A DNA stretch of 64,000 nucleotides from Nocardioides iriomotensis (GCF_004168035.1 NZ_SDPU01000035.1:310001-374000), one strand, 5' to 3'; positions 51,505 through 60,528 are shown, counted from the first letter of the stretch. Notes: generated by a model from the sequence alone, not told the origin. Numbers and translations are program-made.

Positions 51505-52691
51505 GGGTCGTCCTCTTCACAGGCAAGGGCGGCGTCGGCAAGACCACGGCAGCGGCCGGCACCGCGGCCCTCGCCGCGCGGAGCGGCGCACGCACCTTGG
51601 TGCTGTCGACCGATGCCGCGCACTCGCTGGCCGACGCGCTCGGGGCACCTGTCGGAGCGGAGCCGACTCGAGTGGAGAAGCGGCTTTTCGTCCAGCAGGT
51701 CGACGCGCAGCGGCGGTTCGAGCGCTCGTGGGCCGAGATCCAGGGCTACCTGCTGAGCGTGCTGGACGCGGCGGGCGTGGACCCGATCACCGCGGAAGAG
51801 CTCACCGTCATCCCCGGCGCCGAGGAGGTGCTGGCGCTCCTGGAGCTCCGGGCGCAGGTGCTGTCGGGGGAGTGGGACGTGGTTGTCGTCGACTGTGCGC
51901 CGACGGCCGAGACGCTCCGGCTGCTCGCCCTGCCGGAGGCGCTGGGCTGGTACATGGACCGCGTCTTCCCCACGGAGAGACGCATCGTCAAGGCGCTGCG
52001 ACCGGTGCTGGCCAAGGCTGCCGGGGTGCCCATGCCGCAGGACGACGTCTTCGACGCGATCGAGCGTCTGCACCGCGACCTCGAGGAGGTGCAGCAGCTG
52101 CTCTCGGGCGCCGATGCCAGCGTCCGACTGGTCCTCACGCCTGAGACCGTCGTCGTCGCCGAGGCGCGGCGGTCGCTGACGTCTCTGTCGTTGTTCGGCT
52201 ATCGCGTCGACGGCGTCGTCGCCAACCGGGTCTTCCCGTCCGACGGGGCAGACCCGTGGCGCGAGCAGTGGGTGCAGGCGCAAGCGGGCGTGCTGGACGA
52301 GATCCGCCAGTCGTTCGGCGGGCTCCCCATCTGGTCGTCCGACTACCTGTCGGGAGAGCCCGTCGGCGTCGACGCGCTCGCCGAGTTCGCAACGCGGGCG
52401 TACGGCGACGACGACCCGCTCGCCGTACCGGCGGGCGAGGGGCCGATGTCTGTGCGGCGGACCCCCAGCGGTGCCACCCTGCGGATCGCACTACCGTTTG
52501 CCGATAAGTCTGACATCGACCTGGCCCGACACGGAGACGAGCTGGTGGTGACCGTGGGTTCGTACCGACGCCTGCTGTCGCTGCCTGCTGCGCTGGCGCG
52601 GCACAGCGTGGCCGGAGCGCGCGTGGAGGACGGAAGCCTCCAGGTCCGGTTCCGTCCCGTCGAGGAGACGGCCCAGGAGGGAACGGCATGA
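51501..52691 (+). CDS. ArsA/GET3-like ATPase
   Basis: 396-aa ATPase starting at GTG 51501. The P-loop GKGGVGKTT (residues 8-16), VLSTDAAHSLADALG and VVVDCAPTAETLRLL give a typical ArsA core; the last 80 residues form the HSP20-like domain seen in bacterial ArsA-family proteins (PFADKSDIDLARHGDELVVT). No arsenic genes are nearby, so arsenite transport is unlikely. Like Rv2184c it may handle membrane proteins or lipids along with the SRPBCC partner; this is inferred. It overlaps the next gene by 4 bases. Confidence 0.88.
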   Translation: MRVVLFTGKGGVGKTTAAAGTAALAARSGARTLVLSTDAAHSLADALGAPVGAEPTRVEKRLFVQQVDAQRRFERSWAEIQGYLLSVLDAAGVDPITAEELTVIPGAEEVLALLELRAQVLSGEWDVVVVDCAPTAETLRLLALPEALGWYMDRVFPTERRIVKALRPVLAKAAGVPMPQDDVFDAIERLHRDLEEVQQLLSGADASVRLVLTPETVVVAEARRSLTSLSLFGYRVDGVVANRVFPSDGADPWREQWVQAQAGVLDEIRQSFGGLPIWSSDYLSGEPVGVDALAEFATRAYGDDDPLAVPAGEGPMSVRRTPSGATLRIALPFADKSDIDLARHGDELVVTVGSYRRLLSLPAALARHSVAGARVEDGSLQVRFRPVEETAQEGTA

Positions 52692-53077
52692 CGGACGAGG
52701 AGCGGCCGCCCGCGGATGCGGTCGGGAGCCTCGCCGAGGAGGCGGCGAAGCTGCTCGGTGCGCTCGGCGGCTGGGCCTCCGACGGAGCCGGTGATGCCGC
52801 GTCCGGTGCCGCGGGGCTGCTGCACGACCTCAACGAGCACGTCGCGACTGGCGGGGCGGAGTGCCGCTACTGCCCGCTGTGCCAGGTGATCTCGGCCGTC
52901 CGTGACACCTCCCCCGAGGTGAAGCAGCACCTGGCCACGGCGACGACGTCGCTGCTGCACGCCGCCACCGGGGTGCTCCAGTCCCGGGCCGGGAAGGGCG
53001 GGGACGCCGCGGCACCAGAGCCCGTGCGGAAGATCGACCTCGAAGACGCCGATGACGACACGGAGTGGGAGGACTGA
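52688..53077 (+). CDS. Conserved actinobacterial protein (DUF5304/Rv2183c-like)
   Basis: 129-aa protein starting at ATG 52688, overlapping the ArsA-like stop. The centre holds CRYCPLCQVISAVRDTSPEV, a CxxCxxC cysteine pattern, and is followed by a helical stretch and acidic tail (EDADDDTEWED). No signal or membrane segment. Position after the ArsA-like ATPase matches Rv2183c. A metal-binding or redox role for the cysteines is possible but unproven. Confidence 0.75.
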   Translation: MTDEERPPADAVGSLAEEAAKLLGALGGWASDGAGDAASGAAGLLHDLNEHVATGGAECRYCPLCQVISAVRDTSPEVKQHLATATTSLLHAATGVLQSRAGKGGDAAAPEPVRKIDLEDADDDTEWED

Positions 53078-53080
53078 GAG

Positions 53081-54025
53081 ATGGGTCTGACGGTCGGAGT
53101 CGACGTCGGCGGGACCAAGATCGCGGCCGGTGTGGTCGACGAAAAGGGTCAGATTGTGGCGACCTCGCGGCGCGAGTCACCGGCCATGGACAGCGAGGCC
53201 GTCGAGGCGACCATCGCCGAGCTCGTCCGCGAGCTCAAGAAGGAGCACGCGATCGAGGCGGTCGGCGTCGGCGCCGCCGGCTTCGTCGATGTCCGACGGT
53301 CGACAGTCCTCTTTGCTCCCAACATCGCGTGGCGCGACGAGCCGCTCAAGGCCGAGCTCGAGCGCCTCACGGACCTCCCTGTCGTCGTCGAGAACGACGC
53401 TAACGCGGCCGCCTGGGGTGAGTTCGCCTTCGGCGGCGGCAAGGACTTCGACGACTTCCTCCTGGTCACGGTCGGCACCGGGGTCGGTGGCGGCATCGTG
53501 CTCGACGGGCAGCTGCACCGGGGTGCCTTCGGCGTCGCCGCGGAGATCGGACACCTGCGCGTGGTCCCGCAGGGCCGACCGTGCGGGTGCGGGAACCTCG
53601 GTTGCTGGGAGCAGTACGCCAGCGGATCGGCCCTCGTCCGGGACGCGCGCGAACGGGTCGCTGCGGGTAGTGACGACGTCGCGAACCTGCTGAGGCGGGC
53701 CGGCGGGCGGGCGGAGGACCTGACGGGTCCGATCATCACCGAGGCCGCGCAGGATGGCGACGCCGTGGCGGTCGAGCTGCTGTCCGAGGTGGGGCGCTGG
53801 CTCGGCGAGGGCATCGCGTCGCTGACTGCGGTGCTCGACCCCGCGGTCGTCGTGATCGGGGGAGGCGTCTCCGAGGCCGGCGATCTCTTACTGGAGCCAA
53901 TCCGTCAGCACTTCCGAGCGAACCTCACGGCCCGCGCCTACCGGCCCGAGCTTGAGATCCGGCCAGCGGAGCTGGGCAACAAGGCGGGTCTGATCGGAGC
54001 TGCCGATCTTGCGCGACAAGACTGA
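53081..54025 (+). CDS. glkA: ROK-family glucokinase (first copy)
   Basis: 314-aa glucose kinase starting at ATG 53081, 3 bases after the preceding gene. ATP-binding GVDVGGTKIAAG (near residue 8), catalytic Asp in VVENDANAAAWGE, glucose-binding GEIGH-equivalent AEIGHLRVVPQG and the zinc motif CGCGNLGCWEQYASG are complete. Position matches glkA (SCO2126) of Streptomyces coelicolor, where the enzyme also mediates glucose repression. A second ROK gene follows directly. Confidence 0.92.
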   Translation: MGLTVGVDVGGTKIAAGVVDEKGQIVATSRRESPAMDSEAVEATIAELVRELKKEHAIEAVGVGAAGFVDVRRSTVLFAPNIAWRDEPLKAELERLTDLPVVVENDANAAAWGEFAFGGGKDFDDFLLVTVGTGVGGGIVLDGQLHRGAFGVAAEIGHLRVVPQGRPCGCGNLGCWEQYASGSALVRDARERVAAGSDDVANLLRRAGGRAEDLTGPIITEAAQDGDAVAVELLSEVGRWLGEGIASLTAVLDPAVVVIGGGVSEAGDLLLEPIRQHFRANLTARAYRPELEIRPAELGNKAGLIGAADLARQD

Positions 54026-54076
54026 GCGGGGTCATCGCGCAGCACGACGGGCTACTCAAGGAAGGCGCGCGTTCCT

Positions 54077-55090
54077 GTGGAAAGCCAGTCGAAGCACGGT
54101 CGCCCGGCAAGGCAAGGAAGCGTTGTCCAGGTTGCCGCTGGCAAATCTGGAGACCAGCGATTCATCGGAGTCGACGTCGGCGGGACGAAGATTCTCGCCG
54201 GCGTCGTGGCGGAGGACGGGACAGTCGTCGACGTCCTTCGCGCGAGCACCCCGGGCCGGTCCGACGCGCCCGAGGTCGTCGAGCGCGCGCTCGTCGAGGG
54301 GGTGACCACGCTGCGTCAGGAACATGACGTGACTGCCATCGGGGTGGGCGCTGCCGGGTTCGTGGGCCTCGACGGAAGGGTCAGGTTCGCGCCGCATGTG
54401 TCGTGGCGTGACGAGCCCTTTGCTGCGAAGCTCACTGACAGACTGGGAATCTCGGTGGTCGTCGACAACGACGCGAACGTCACCGCCCTCGCCGAGCTCC
54501 GGTATGGCGCCGCGGCGGGACGGCGCGAGGTGCTCGTGCTGACGCTCGGCACCGGCATCGGGGGAGCGGTCGTGATGGGCGGCGCCGTACGACGAGGGGC
54601 TCAGGGTCTCGCCGGGGAGTTCGGGCACCTGCAGGTCGTGCCGCAGGGCCGCCTGTGCCCGTGCGGCCACCGAGGCTGCTGGGAGCAGTACGCCAGCGGC
54701 ACCGCCCTCGTCCGCGCGGCGCGGGAGGCCGGCGCTCCGGAGGACGTCACCGGCCCAGAGGTCACGGCGGCCGCCGGCACGGGGACGAGCTGGGCCGAGG
54801 CCGCGTTCGCCGAGGTCGGCAGGTGGCTCGGGGTCGGGCTCGCCGGCCTGGTGGCGGGGCTCGACCCGGAGCTGGTCGTGATCGGCGGCGGCCTGTCGGC
54901 GGCCGGCGACCTGTTGCTCGACCCGACGCGGGCCGCGCTGGCGGACCGGTTGCCCGGTCGCCGCTACCGGACCGTGCCGCCCGTGGTCGTGGCCGCCTGC
55001 GGCCCGGAGGCGGGAATGATCGGTGCCGCTACGCTCGCCCGCGAGTCCATGGGACAGGTCGGAGGCACAGTGGGAGGATCGTCCGCGTGA
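54077..55090 (+). CDS. ROK-family sugar kinase (second copy)
   Basis: 337-aa ROK kinase starting at GTG 54077. It has a 27-residue N-terminal extension compared with its neighbour, then FIGVDVGGTKILAGV, the Asp motif VVDNDANVTALAE and the zinc motif CPCGHRGCWEQYASG. It is clearly related to the gene at 53081, so the pair arose by tandem duplication, but the sequences have diverged well beyond recent copying. It may prefer glucose or another hexose. The stop overlaps the EEP gene by 4 bases. Confidence 0.9.
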   Translation: MESQSKHGRPARQGSVVQVAAGKSGDQRFIGVDVGGTKILAGVVAEDGTVVDVLRASTPGRSDAPEVVERALVEGVTTLRQEHDVTAIGVGAAGFVGLDGRVRFAPHVSWRDEPFAAKLTDRLGISVVVDNDANVTALAELRYGAAAGRREVLVLTLGTGIGGAVVMGGAVRRGAQGLAGEFGHLQVVPQGRLCPCGHRGCWEQYASGTALVRAAREAGAPEDVTGPEVTAAAGTGTSWAEAAFAEVGRWLGVGLAGLVAGLDPELVVIGGGLSAAGDLLLDPTRAALADRLPGRRYRTVPPVVVAACGPEAGMIGAATLARESMGQVGGTVGGSSA

Positions 55091-55770
55091 CGCGCATCCG
55101 GGTGGCGACGTACAACATCTTCATGGGCGGCCGACGAGGCGCCGCCCTGCACGACGTCGTGCGTCGCATGCGGCCCGACGTGCTGCTGGTCAACGAGAGT
55201 CCCAAGCGACCACTCGTCTGGAAGCGACAGTGCAGCCGGCTCGCCGACCGCTGGGTGCTGCGCTGCGTCGCGGGCGGTCGACCTGCCGGTTCCAACCTCG
55301 TCGCGGTCGGCCCGAGGGTGGTCGTCAAGCGCGCCGGCGCCGAGCGTCTTCGGCAACCGCTGTTCCAGCCCCGCCGCGGCATCGCGTGGGCCCAGCTGCG
55401 CGTCGAGGGTCGCCTCCTGGGCGTCGTCAGCTGCCACCTCAGCCTGGACCGCGACCGCCGGCTGGTCGAGGTTCGGCGGATCCTCGAGGTCGCGGCGACG
55501 CTTCGCGGCCCGGTCGTCCTCGCCGGCGACCTCAACGAGCCGCCCGGCGGCCCGTCGTGGCGGAGGCTGCGCGACGCCGGCTTCCGCGACCACGGCGACG
55601 GCGGCTGGCTCACCTTCCCGAGCGAGGACCCCACGTCGCGGATCGATGCTCTGCTCGTCCGCGGTACGACGGGGCGGGTGCTGTACAACGGCGACCCCGG
55701 TTTACCGGAGACGCTGCTAAGCGCGGCCAGCGACCACCGGCCGATCCTCGCCGAGATCGAGCTCGACTGA
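55087..55770 (+). CDS. Endonuclease/exonuclease/phosphatase (EEP) family protein
   Basis: 227-aa protein starting at GTG 55087 (MTRIRVATYNIFMGGRRGAA). The EEP motifs are present: TYNIFMGG, VNESPKRP (the metal-binding Glu), GDLNEPPGG (catalytic Asp/Asn) and SDHRPILAEIE. Length fits a minimal EEP domain. It could act on nucleic acids, lipids or inositol phosphates; nothing narrows it. It is coupled to the second ROK kinase by a GTGA overlap. Confidence 0.88.
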   Translation: MTRIRVATYNIFMGGRRGAALHDVVRRMRPDVLLVNESPKRPLVWKRQCSRLADRWVLRCVAGGRPAGSNLVAVGPRVVVKRAGAERLRQPLFQPRRGIAWAQLRVEGRLLGVVSCHLSLDRDRRLVEVRRILEVAATLRGPVVLAGDLNEPPGGPSWRRLRDAGFRDHGDGGWLTFPSEDPTSRIDALLVRGTTGRVLYNGDPGLPETLLSAASDHRPILAEIELD

Positions 55771-55782
55771 GCGAGCGAAGCG

Positions 55783-57021
55783 TCAGGGCCGGCGGTACTC
55801 CGGCACCAGCTCCTGCGCCAGCTGCTCGAGGAACAGACCGACGTCGGTGACGATGCCGCGCGCCTGGGAGGAGCCGCGGTCGGCGAGCTTGGTAACCGTC
55901 GCCGGGTTGATGTCGACGCAGACCAGCGGGATGGACGCCGGCAGGATGTTGCCGGTCGCCACGGAGTGCAGCATGGTCGCCACCATCAGGCAGAAACCGA
56001 CGTCTGCCAGCTTCGCGCGCATCGCGCGCTGCCCGTCGATCACGTCGGTGTAGACGTCCGGCAGCGGGCCGTCGTCGCGGACCGAGCCGACGAGCACGAA
56101 CTCCTTGTCGTGGGTGACCAGCGCGTGCATGATGCCGCCGCTCAGCACGCCGCTGTCGACGGCGGCCTTGATCGAGCCGGCCTTGCGGATCGTGTTGAGC
56201 GCACGGATGTGGTGCTCGTGGCCGTGCTCGACGCCGCGGCCATGCGCGAGGTCGACGCCCAGCGACGTGCCGTAGAGCGCGGACTCGATGTCGTGGGTGG
56301 CCAGCGCGTTGCCGGCGAACAGCACGTCGACGAAGCCGGCGTTCACCAGCGCGACCATCGCCGGCGAGGCGCCGGTGTGGACGACGCCCGGGCCGCCGAC
56401 CCAGAGCACCTTCTTGCCGTTGTCCTTGGCGTCGCGCATCCCGTCGGCGACCTGGCGGACCAGGACGGCCTGCGGCTTCTCCGAGGACACGTCGGACTCC
56501 ATGAACCCGAACGACTCCGAGCTCTTCGCCACCTCGGGCACCGTGACCTTGATGCCGGCGGCGCCGCAGACCACGCGCATGCCGGCCTTCACGTCGGACA
56601 TCGGGAGCGTGTAGACCCGAGTTCGGTCGCCCTCGCCTTCGACCACCAGACCGCAGTCCATCTCGGGGTTGTCGACGGCGACCCAGCGGCCGTCGACCCG
56701 CACCCGGGTCTCGAGGTTGGTGGTGGAGTAGAACTCGTCGGGGAACACCCCGTCGGTGTCGGCGACGGTCACGCTGGCCTCGCCGGGGTCGACCATGTTC
56801 ACGCCGTGGGTCTGCAGCCGCATCAGCAGCCGCTGCAGGTCGTCGTCGTCGTCGGTCCAGATCTTGATCGTGGCCGTCGACATGTCGCTGGCCTCGTGAC
56901 CGACGTCGATCCGCTCGATGACCCAGTCGCCGCCGTACTGGCGGATGTCGTCGAGGACCCGGGACAGGATGCCCGAGTCCATCAGGTGACCGGTGATCTC
57001 GACGTGCTCGGTGGACGTCAC
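55783..57021 (-). CDS. TIGR00300-family protein, archaeal-type ornithine cyclodeaminase-like
   Basis: 412-aa protein starting at GTG 57021. Residues 1-110 match the LOR/SDH conserved domain (TEHVEITGHLMDSGILSRVL) and about 190-400 hold a nucleotide-binding domain with LWVGGPGVVHTGASPAMVAL and FAGNALATHDIESALYGTSL. The TIGR00300 family includes an archaeal ornithine cyclodeaminase and the C-terminal domain of cyanobacterial ArgZ/AgrE, so conversion of ornithine to proline with NAD is the best hypothesis. No arginine or proline genes are nearby. Confidence 0.8.
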   Translation of the reverse strand: MTSTEHVEITGHLMDSGILSRVLDDIRQYGGDWVIERIDVGHEASDMSTATIKIWTDDDDDLQRLLMRLQTHGVNMVDPGEASVTVADTDGVFPDEFYSTTNLETRVRVDGRWVAVDNPEMDCGLVVEGEGDRTRVYTLPMSDVKAGMRVVCGAAGIKVTVPEVAKSSESFGFMESDVSSEKPQAVLVRQVADGMRDAKDNGKKVLWVGGPGVVHTGASPAMVALVNAGFVDVLFAGNALATHDIESALYGTSLGVDLAHGRGVEHGHEHHIRALNTIRKAGSIKAAVDSGVLSGGIMHALVTHDKEFVLVGSVRDDGPLPDVYTDVIDGQRAMRAKLADVGFCLMVATMLHSVATGNILPASIPLVCVDINPATVTKLADRGSSQARGIVTDVGLFLEQLAQELVPEYRRP

Positions 57022-57063
57022 GAAGGCTCCTCGCGTGTGGCAGGGGTACGGCGAGGACGATCG

Positions 57064-57606
57064 TTACACAACGGCCCCGTCGTCGCCCGACCAGTCGTCG
57101 CGGCGGCCGCGCGGCATCGTCGCGACGAGGTAGCCGAAGCCGCCCACGAATGCCACGACGAGCAGGAACGACACCCAGGCGGGGTAGGTCCAGCCGAACA
57201 CGATCCCGAGGAGCATGGCGAGCGGGCTGCCGAACAGCCCGATCCACGCGGCCTTGCGACGCGGCTCCAGGACCGGCAGCGGCGGGGGCGGGGGCGGCAC
57301 GTAGTGCCCCTCGTCGTCCCACGGCACCGGTCCGTCGCCGACGTCGTCGCGGTCCTCCTCGGCCCGCTGCAGCTGAGCGTCGAGGTAGGTCCGGTCGAAC
57401 AGCGAGGGGGAGGGCGCGGCCGGCTCGGACGGCGCGGGCTTCCCGGACGCTTCGGCGTCGAGAGCGACGTCGGGACCCATCTCCGGACGCTCGCCGTAGT
57501 TGGCCACGATCTCGAGCCAGGCGGCCTCCTCGTCGAGGGGACGCTTGGCGTCGTCGGTGCCGCCGGAGCGCTCTTCCGGCGTGCGGTCGTCGGGCTGGTG
57601 GGTCAT
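57064..57606 (-). CDS. Hypothetical protein with two C-terminal membrane helices
   Basis: 180-aa protein starting at ATG 57606 (MTHQPDDRTPEERSGGTDDA), whose ATGA overlaps the hydrolase stop. Residues 1-110 are acidic and disordered with a proline run (HYVPPPPPPLP). Two adjacent membrane segments follow (about 118-138 and 140-162), then a charged tail. This looks like a small envelope or membrane-anchoring protein. No family recognised. It is co-transcribed with the hydrolase upstream. Confidence 0.65.
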   Translation of the reverse strand: MTHQPDDRTPEERSGGTDDAKRPLDEEAAWLEIVANYGERPEMGPDVALDAEASGKPAPSEPAAPSPSLFDRTYLDAQLQRAEEDRDDVGDGPVPWDDEGHYVPPPPPPLPVLEPRRKAAWIGLFGSPLAMLLGIVFGWTYPAWVSFLLVVAFVGGFGYLVATMPRGRRDDWSGDDGAVV

Positions 57607-58385
57607 GTTCCCGTCACTCGTCGTACGAAATCGGCGGACTCCTCCAGGATGACGGAGGCGTCGTTGTCGAGCGTAGCCACGTGGTACGAGTGCTCGAGGA
57701 TCCGCTCGGTCAGGTCGCGCGAGGAGACCGAGGCCAGGATGATCCGGCCCGACGACGGGTCGACGACGTGGTCCTCGGCCGAGCGGAACATCAGCAGCGG
57801 CGACGTCACCTTCGGCAGGTCGGCGCGGACCTGCTTCCAGCCCAGCATCATCGAGCGGGCGGCCTTGAGCGGCGTGCGGGTGTAGCCGTGCTCCTCGACG
57901 TCCGGCTTCTTGATGTCGTTGGCGATCCCGGGGAACGAGCCGACGACGTGCTGCAGCACGGGCAGGGCCAGGACGTCCTTGCGCTGGGTGTGGACGGCCG
58001 GGTTCACCACGACGATGCCGGCGACGTCGCGGCCGCGGTCGGCGGCGAGCTGCAGCACGAGCCCGGCCCCCATCGACAGGCCGCCGACGACGACCTGGTC
58101 GCAGTTGGCCCCGAGCTTGTCGAACGCCCGCTGGACTTCGCCGTACCAGTCGGCCCAGCGGCACTTGTTCAGCTCCTGCCAGGTGGTGCCGTGCCCGGGC
58201 AGCCGGGGTACGGCGACGCCGTAGCCGAGCCCGGCGAGGTGCTTCCCCCACGGCACCATCGAGGCCGGCGAGCCGGTGAACCCGTGGCTCAGCAGCACGC
58301 CGATGCGCTGCCCGTCCGCGCCGGTCGGGGTGGCGTCGGCGTAGAACGGCTCGGCGTAGGGCGAGATCGGCAACGGTCGCTCCAT
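57603..58385 (-). CDS. Alpha/beta hydrolase (carboxylesterase/monoacylglycerol lipase-like)
   Basis: 260-aa hydrolase starting at ATG 58385. The oxyanion-region LLSHGFTGSPASM, nucleophile Ser104 in GGLSMGAG, Asp205 in RSAEDHVVDP and His235 in EHSYHVATLD form a complete catalytic triad. The family includes carboxylesterase Est30 and bacterial monoacylglycerol lipases. It is divergent from the acyltransferase PlsC by about 110 bases and may work in the same lipid pathway, but the substrate is not defined. Confidence 0.88.
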   Translation of the reverse strand: MERPLPISPYAEPFYADATPTGADGQRIGVLLSHGFTGSPASMVPWGKHLAGLGYGVAVPRLPGHGTTWQELNKCRWADWYGEVQRAFDKLGANCDQVVVGGLSMGAGLVLQLAADRGRDVAGIVVVNPAVHTQRKDVLALPVLQHVVGSFPGIANDIKKPDVEEHGYTRTPLKAARSMMLGWKQVRADLPKVTSPLLMFRSAEDHVVDPSSGRIILASVSSRDLTERILEHSYHVATLDNDASVILEESADFVRRVTGT

Positions 58386-58497
58386 GAGACGGCGGGCTGG
58401 TCCGGACCTGAATGGTCGCACGCCACCGACGATGGGGATAGGGTTTCGGCGGCGGTCCGGGACGGGCGGTCGCCGAGTCGCTCGCTGGAGGTGTCGG

Positions 58498-59274
58498 ATG
58501 TTCTACTGGCTGCTCAAGTGGGTGCTCGTCGGACCGGTTCTCAAGCTGGTCTTCCGGCCGCACACCGAGGGCGCCGAGAACGTCCCCGACGAGGGCGCCG
58601 CGATCCTCGCCAGCAACCACCTCTCGTACGCCGACTGGCTGTTCATGCCGCTGACGCTGGCCCGACGGGTCACCTTCGTGGCCAAGGCGGAGTACTTCAC
58701 GACGCCGGGCCTCAAGGGCTGGTTCCAGAAGCAGTTCTTCTCCGGCTCCGGTCAGGTCCCGATCGACCGCTCGGGGGCGAGCGCGGCCGAGGGTGCGCTG
58801 CAGTCCGCCAAGAAGGTCCTCGGCGCGGGCGAGCTGTTCGGCATCTACCCCGAGGGCACCCGCTCCCACGACGGCAAGCTCTACCGCGGCAAGACCGGCG
58901 TCGCCCGCCTCGCGCTGGAGATGAAGGTCCCCGTCGTCCCGGTCGCCGTCGTCGGCACCGACGTGGTCGCGCCGCCCGGCAAGAAGTTCGGCTCGTTCAC
59001 CCGTCCGGTCGTGCGCTTCGGCACCCCGCTGGACTTCTCCCGCTACGAGGGCCTGGAGAACGACCGGTTCATCTTGCGGTCGATCACCGACGAGATCATG
59101 TACGAGATCATGCGGCTCTCCGGCCAGGAGTACGTCGACATGTACGCCACCCAGGCCAAGGCCCTCGACAAGGAGGCCGCGGCCGCCCAGAAGGCGGGCG
59201 ACAAGGGCGACAAGGGCGACAAGGGCGACAAGGGCGACAAGGTCGGCCAGGGCGCCGGCCGGCCGGCCGCCTGA
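58498..59274 (+). CDS. plsC: 1-acyl-sn-glycerol-3-phosphate acyltransferase (PlsC family)
   Basis: 258-aa membrane-associated acyltransferase starting at ATG 58498 behind TGGAGG. The active-site NHLSYADWL (His41 and Asp46, the HX4D motif), the VPIDRSG block and YPEGTRSHDGKLYRGKTG near residue 118 are complete. It adds the second acyl chain to form phosphatidic acid. It corresponds to Rv2182c. The C-terminal tail ends with five tandem Lys-Gly-Asp-like repeats encoded by 9-base units. Confidence 0.92.
   Translation: MFYWLLKWVLVGPVLKLVFRPHTEGAENVPDEGAAILASNHLSYADWLFMPLTLARRVTFVAKAEYFTTPGLKGWFQKQFFSGSGQVPIDRSGASAAEGALQSAKKVLGAGELFGIYPEGTRSHDGKLYRGKTGVARLALEMKVPVVPVAVVGTDVVAPPGKKFGSFTRPVVRFGTPLDFSRYEGLENDRFILRSITDEIMYEIMRLSGQEYVDMYATQAKALDKEAAAAQKAGDKGDKGDKGDKGDKVGQGAGRPAA
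59195..59243 (+). repeat. Tandem 9-base repeat at the 3' end of plsC
   Basis: About five copies of GGCGACAAG in frame, giving a tail of KGD repeats. The number of copies is likely to vary by slippage without shifting the frame. Confidence 0.9.
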
Positions 59275-59284
59275 TCGCCGACCG

Positions 59285-60499
59285 GTGAGCTCCCTCGAGC
59301 CCCGCCGCGCCGGCGGCGCCGTCGGCCTGCCCGGGCGCGTGCCGGCGACCGGCTGGGGCTGGGGCCCGGGTGGTTCGCCGTCCGACCAGGTCGGGACGTC
59401 GCTGTTCCGCGCCCTCGCGATCCTGCGGGTGGTCGTCCTGGTCTACAGCCTCGCGGTGACCCTGTCGCGGTGGGACGACCTGGCCCGGCCGGGCCTCGGG
59501 GCGTTCGTGCTCGGCGGGATGGTGCTGTGGACCGGCTTCGTCACGTGGGCGTACGACGAGCCGCGGCGCCGGACGACGGCGCTGCTCGTCGCGGACGTCG
59601 TCGTCTCGTGCCTGGCGCTGCTGTCGACGCCGCTCGTGCAGGGCGCCGAGATGATGCAGGGACCCAACGCCTCGACGGTGCCGTCGTTCTGGGTGATGGC
59701 GTGCGTGCTGGCCTGGGCCGCGCAGCGCGGCTGGCTCGCCGGCGTGCTCGCGGCGGCGGTGGTGTCGGCATGCGACTTGTCCATCCGCACGACGATGACC
59801 GCGGCCAACTGGGGCAACATCTTCCTGCTGCTGCTCGGCGCCGGCATGGTCGGCTACTCCGCGACGCTGGTGCGCGAGGCGACCGAGGCGCGGGCGCGGG
59901 CCGAGCGGCTGGCCGCGACGATGGAGGAGCGCGCCCGGCTCGCCCGGGTGGTGCACGACGGCGTGCTCCAGGTGCTGTCCCTGGTGCAGCGGCGTGGCTC
60001 CGAGCTCGGCGGCGAGGCGGCGGACCTCGGCCGGTTGGCGGGGGAGCAGGAGGTCGCGCTGCGCGCGCTGGTCCAGGGCACGGCCGCCCGCGCCGCCCAC
60101 GACGAGCCGGTCGCGACGGATCTCATGGAGGCGCTGGCGCCGTACGCCACCCGCGCGGTCACGGTCTCCGGCCCGGGCGGGCCGGTCGAGCTCCCGGGAG
60201 GCATGGTGGCCGAGCTGGTCTCGGTCGTCCGGGCCTGCCTGGACAACGTGGCCAACCACGTCGGTCCCGACGCGCCCGCGTGGGTGCTCGTCGAGGACCT
60301 CGGGGGCTCGGTCGTGGTGACTGTGCGCGACGAGGGTCCCGGTATCCCGGCCGGTCGGCTCGAGACCGCGCAGCAGGAGGGCCGGCTCGGCGTCTCCGAG
60401 TCGGTGAAGGGGCGGGTCGCCGACCTGGGCGGCACCGCCGTCCTGGTCACCGGCCCCGGCCAGGGCACCGAGTGGGAGCTGACCGTCCCGCGCCCGTGA
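59285..60499 (+). CDS. macS: MacS-like sensor histidine kinase
   Basis: 404-aa kinase starting at GTG 59285, 11 bases after plsC. Residues 1-35 are Gly/Pro-rich, then about five membrane segments (40-195). The phosphoacceptor is His224 (RLARVVHDGVLQVLSLVQ), followed by a short ATPase domain (DNVANHVGPDAP; DEGPGIP). Family and place match MacS, the kinase of the MacRS system that controls membrane and morphogenesis genes in Streptomyces. The regulator gene lies 660 bases downstream with a flavin-reductase-like gene between. Confidence 0.86.
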   Translation: MSSLEPRRAGGAVGLPGRVPATGWGWGPGGSPSDQVGTSLFRALAILRVVVLVYSLAVTLSRWDDLARPGLGAFVLGGMVLWTGFVTWAYDEPRRRTTALLVADVVVSCLALLSTPLVQGAEMMQGPNASTVPSFWVMACVLAWAAQRGWLAGVLAAAVVSACDLSIRTTMTAANWGNIFLLLLGAGMVGYSATLVREATEARARAERLAATMEERARLARVVHDGVLQVLSLVQRRGSELGGEAADLGRLAGEQEVALRALVQGTAARAAHDEPVATDLMEALAPYATRAVTVSGPGGPVELPGGMVAELVSVVRACLDNVANHVGPDAPAWVLVEDLGGSVVVTVRDEGPGIPAGRLETAQQEGRLGVSESVKGRVADLGGTAVLVTGPGQGTEWELTVPRP

Positions 60500-60528
60500 G
60501 GTCCTCGGCGCTGGCTAGGCTCGCGGCC

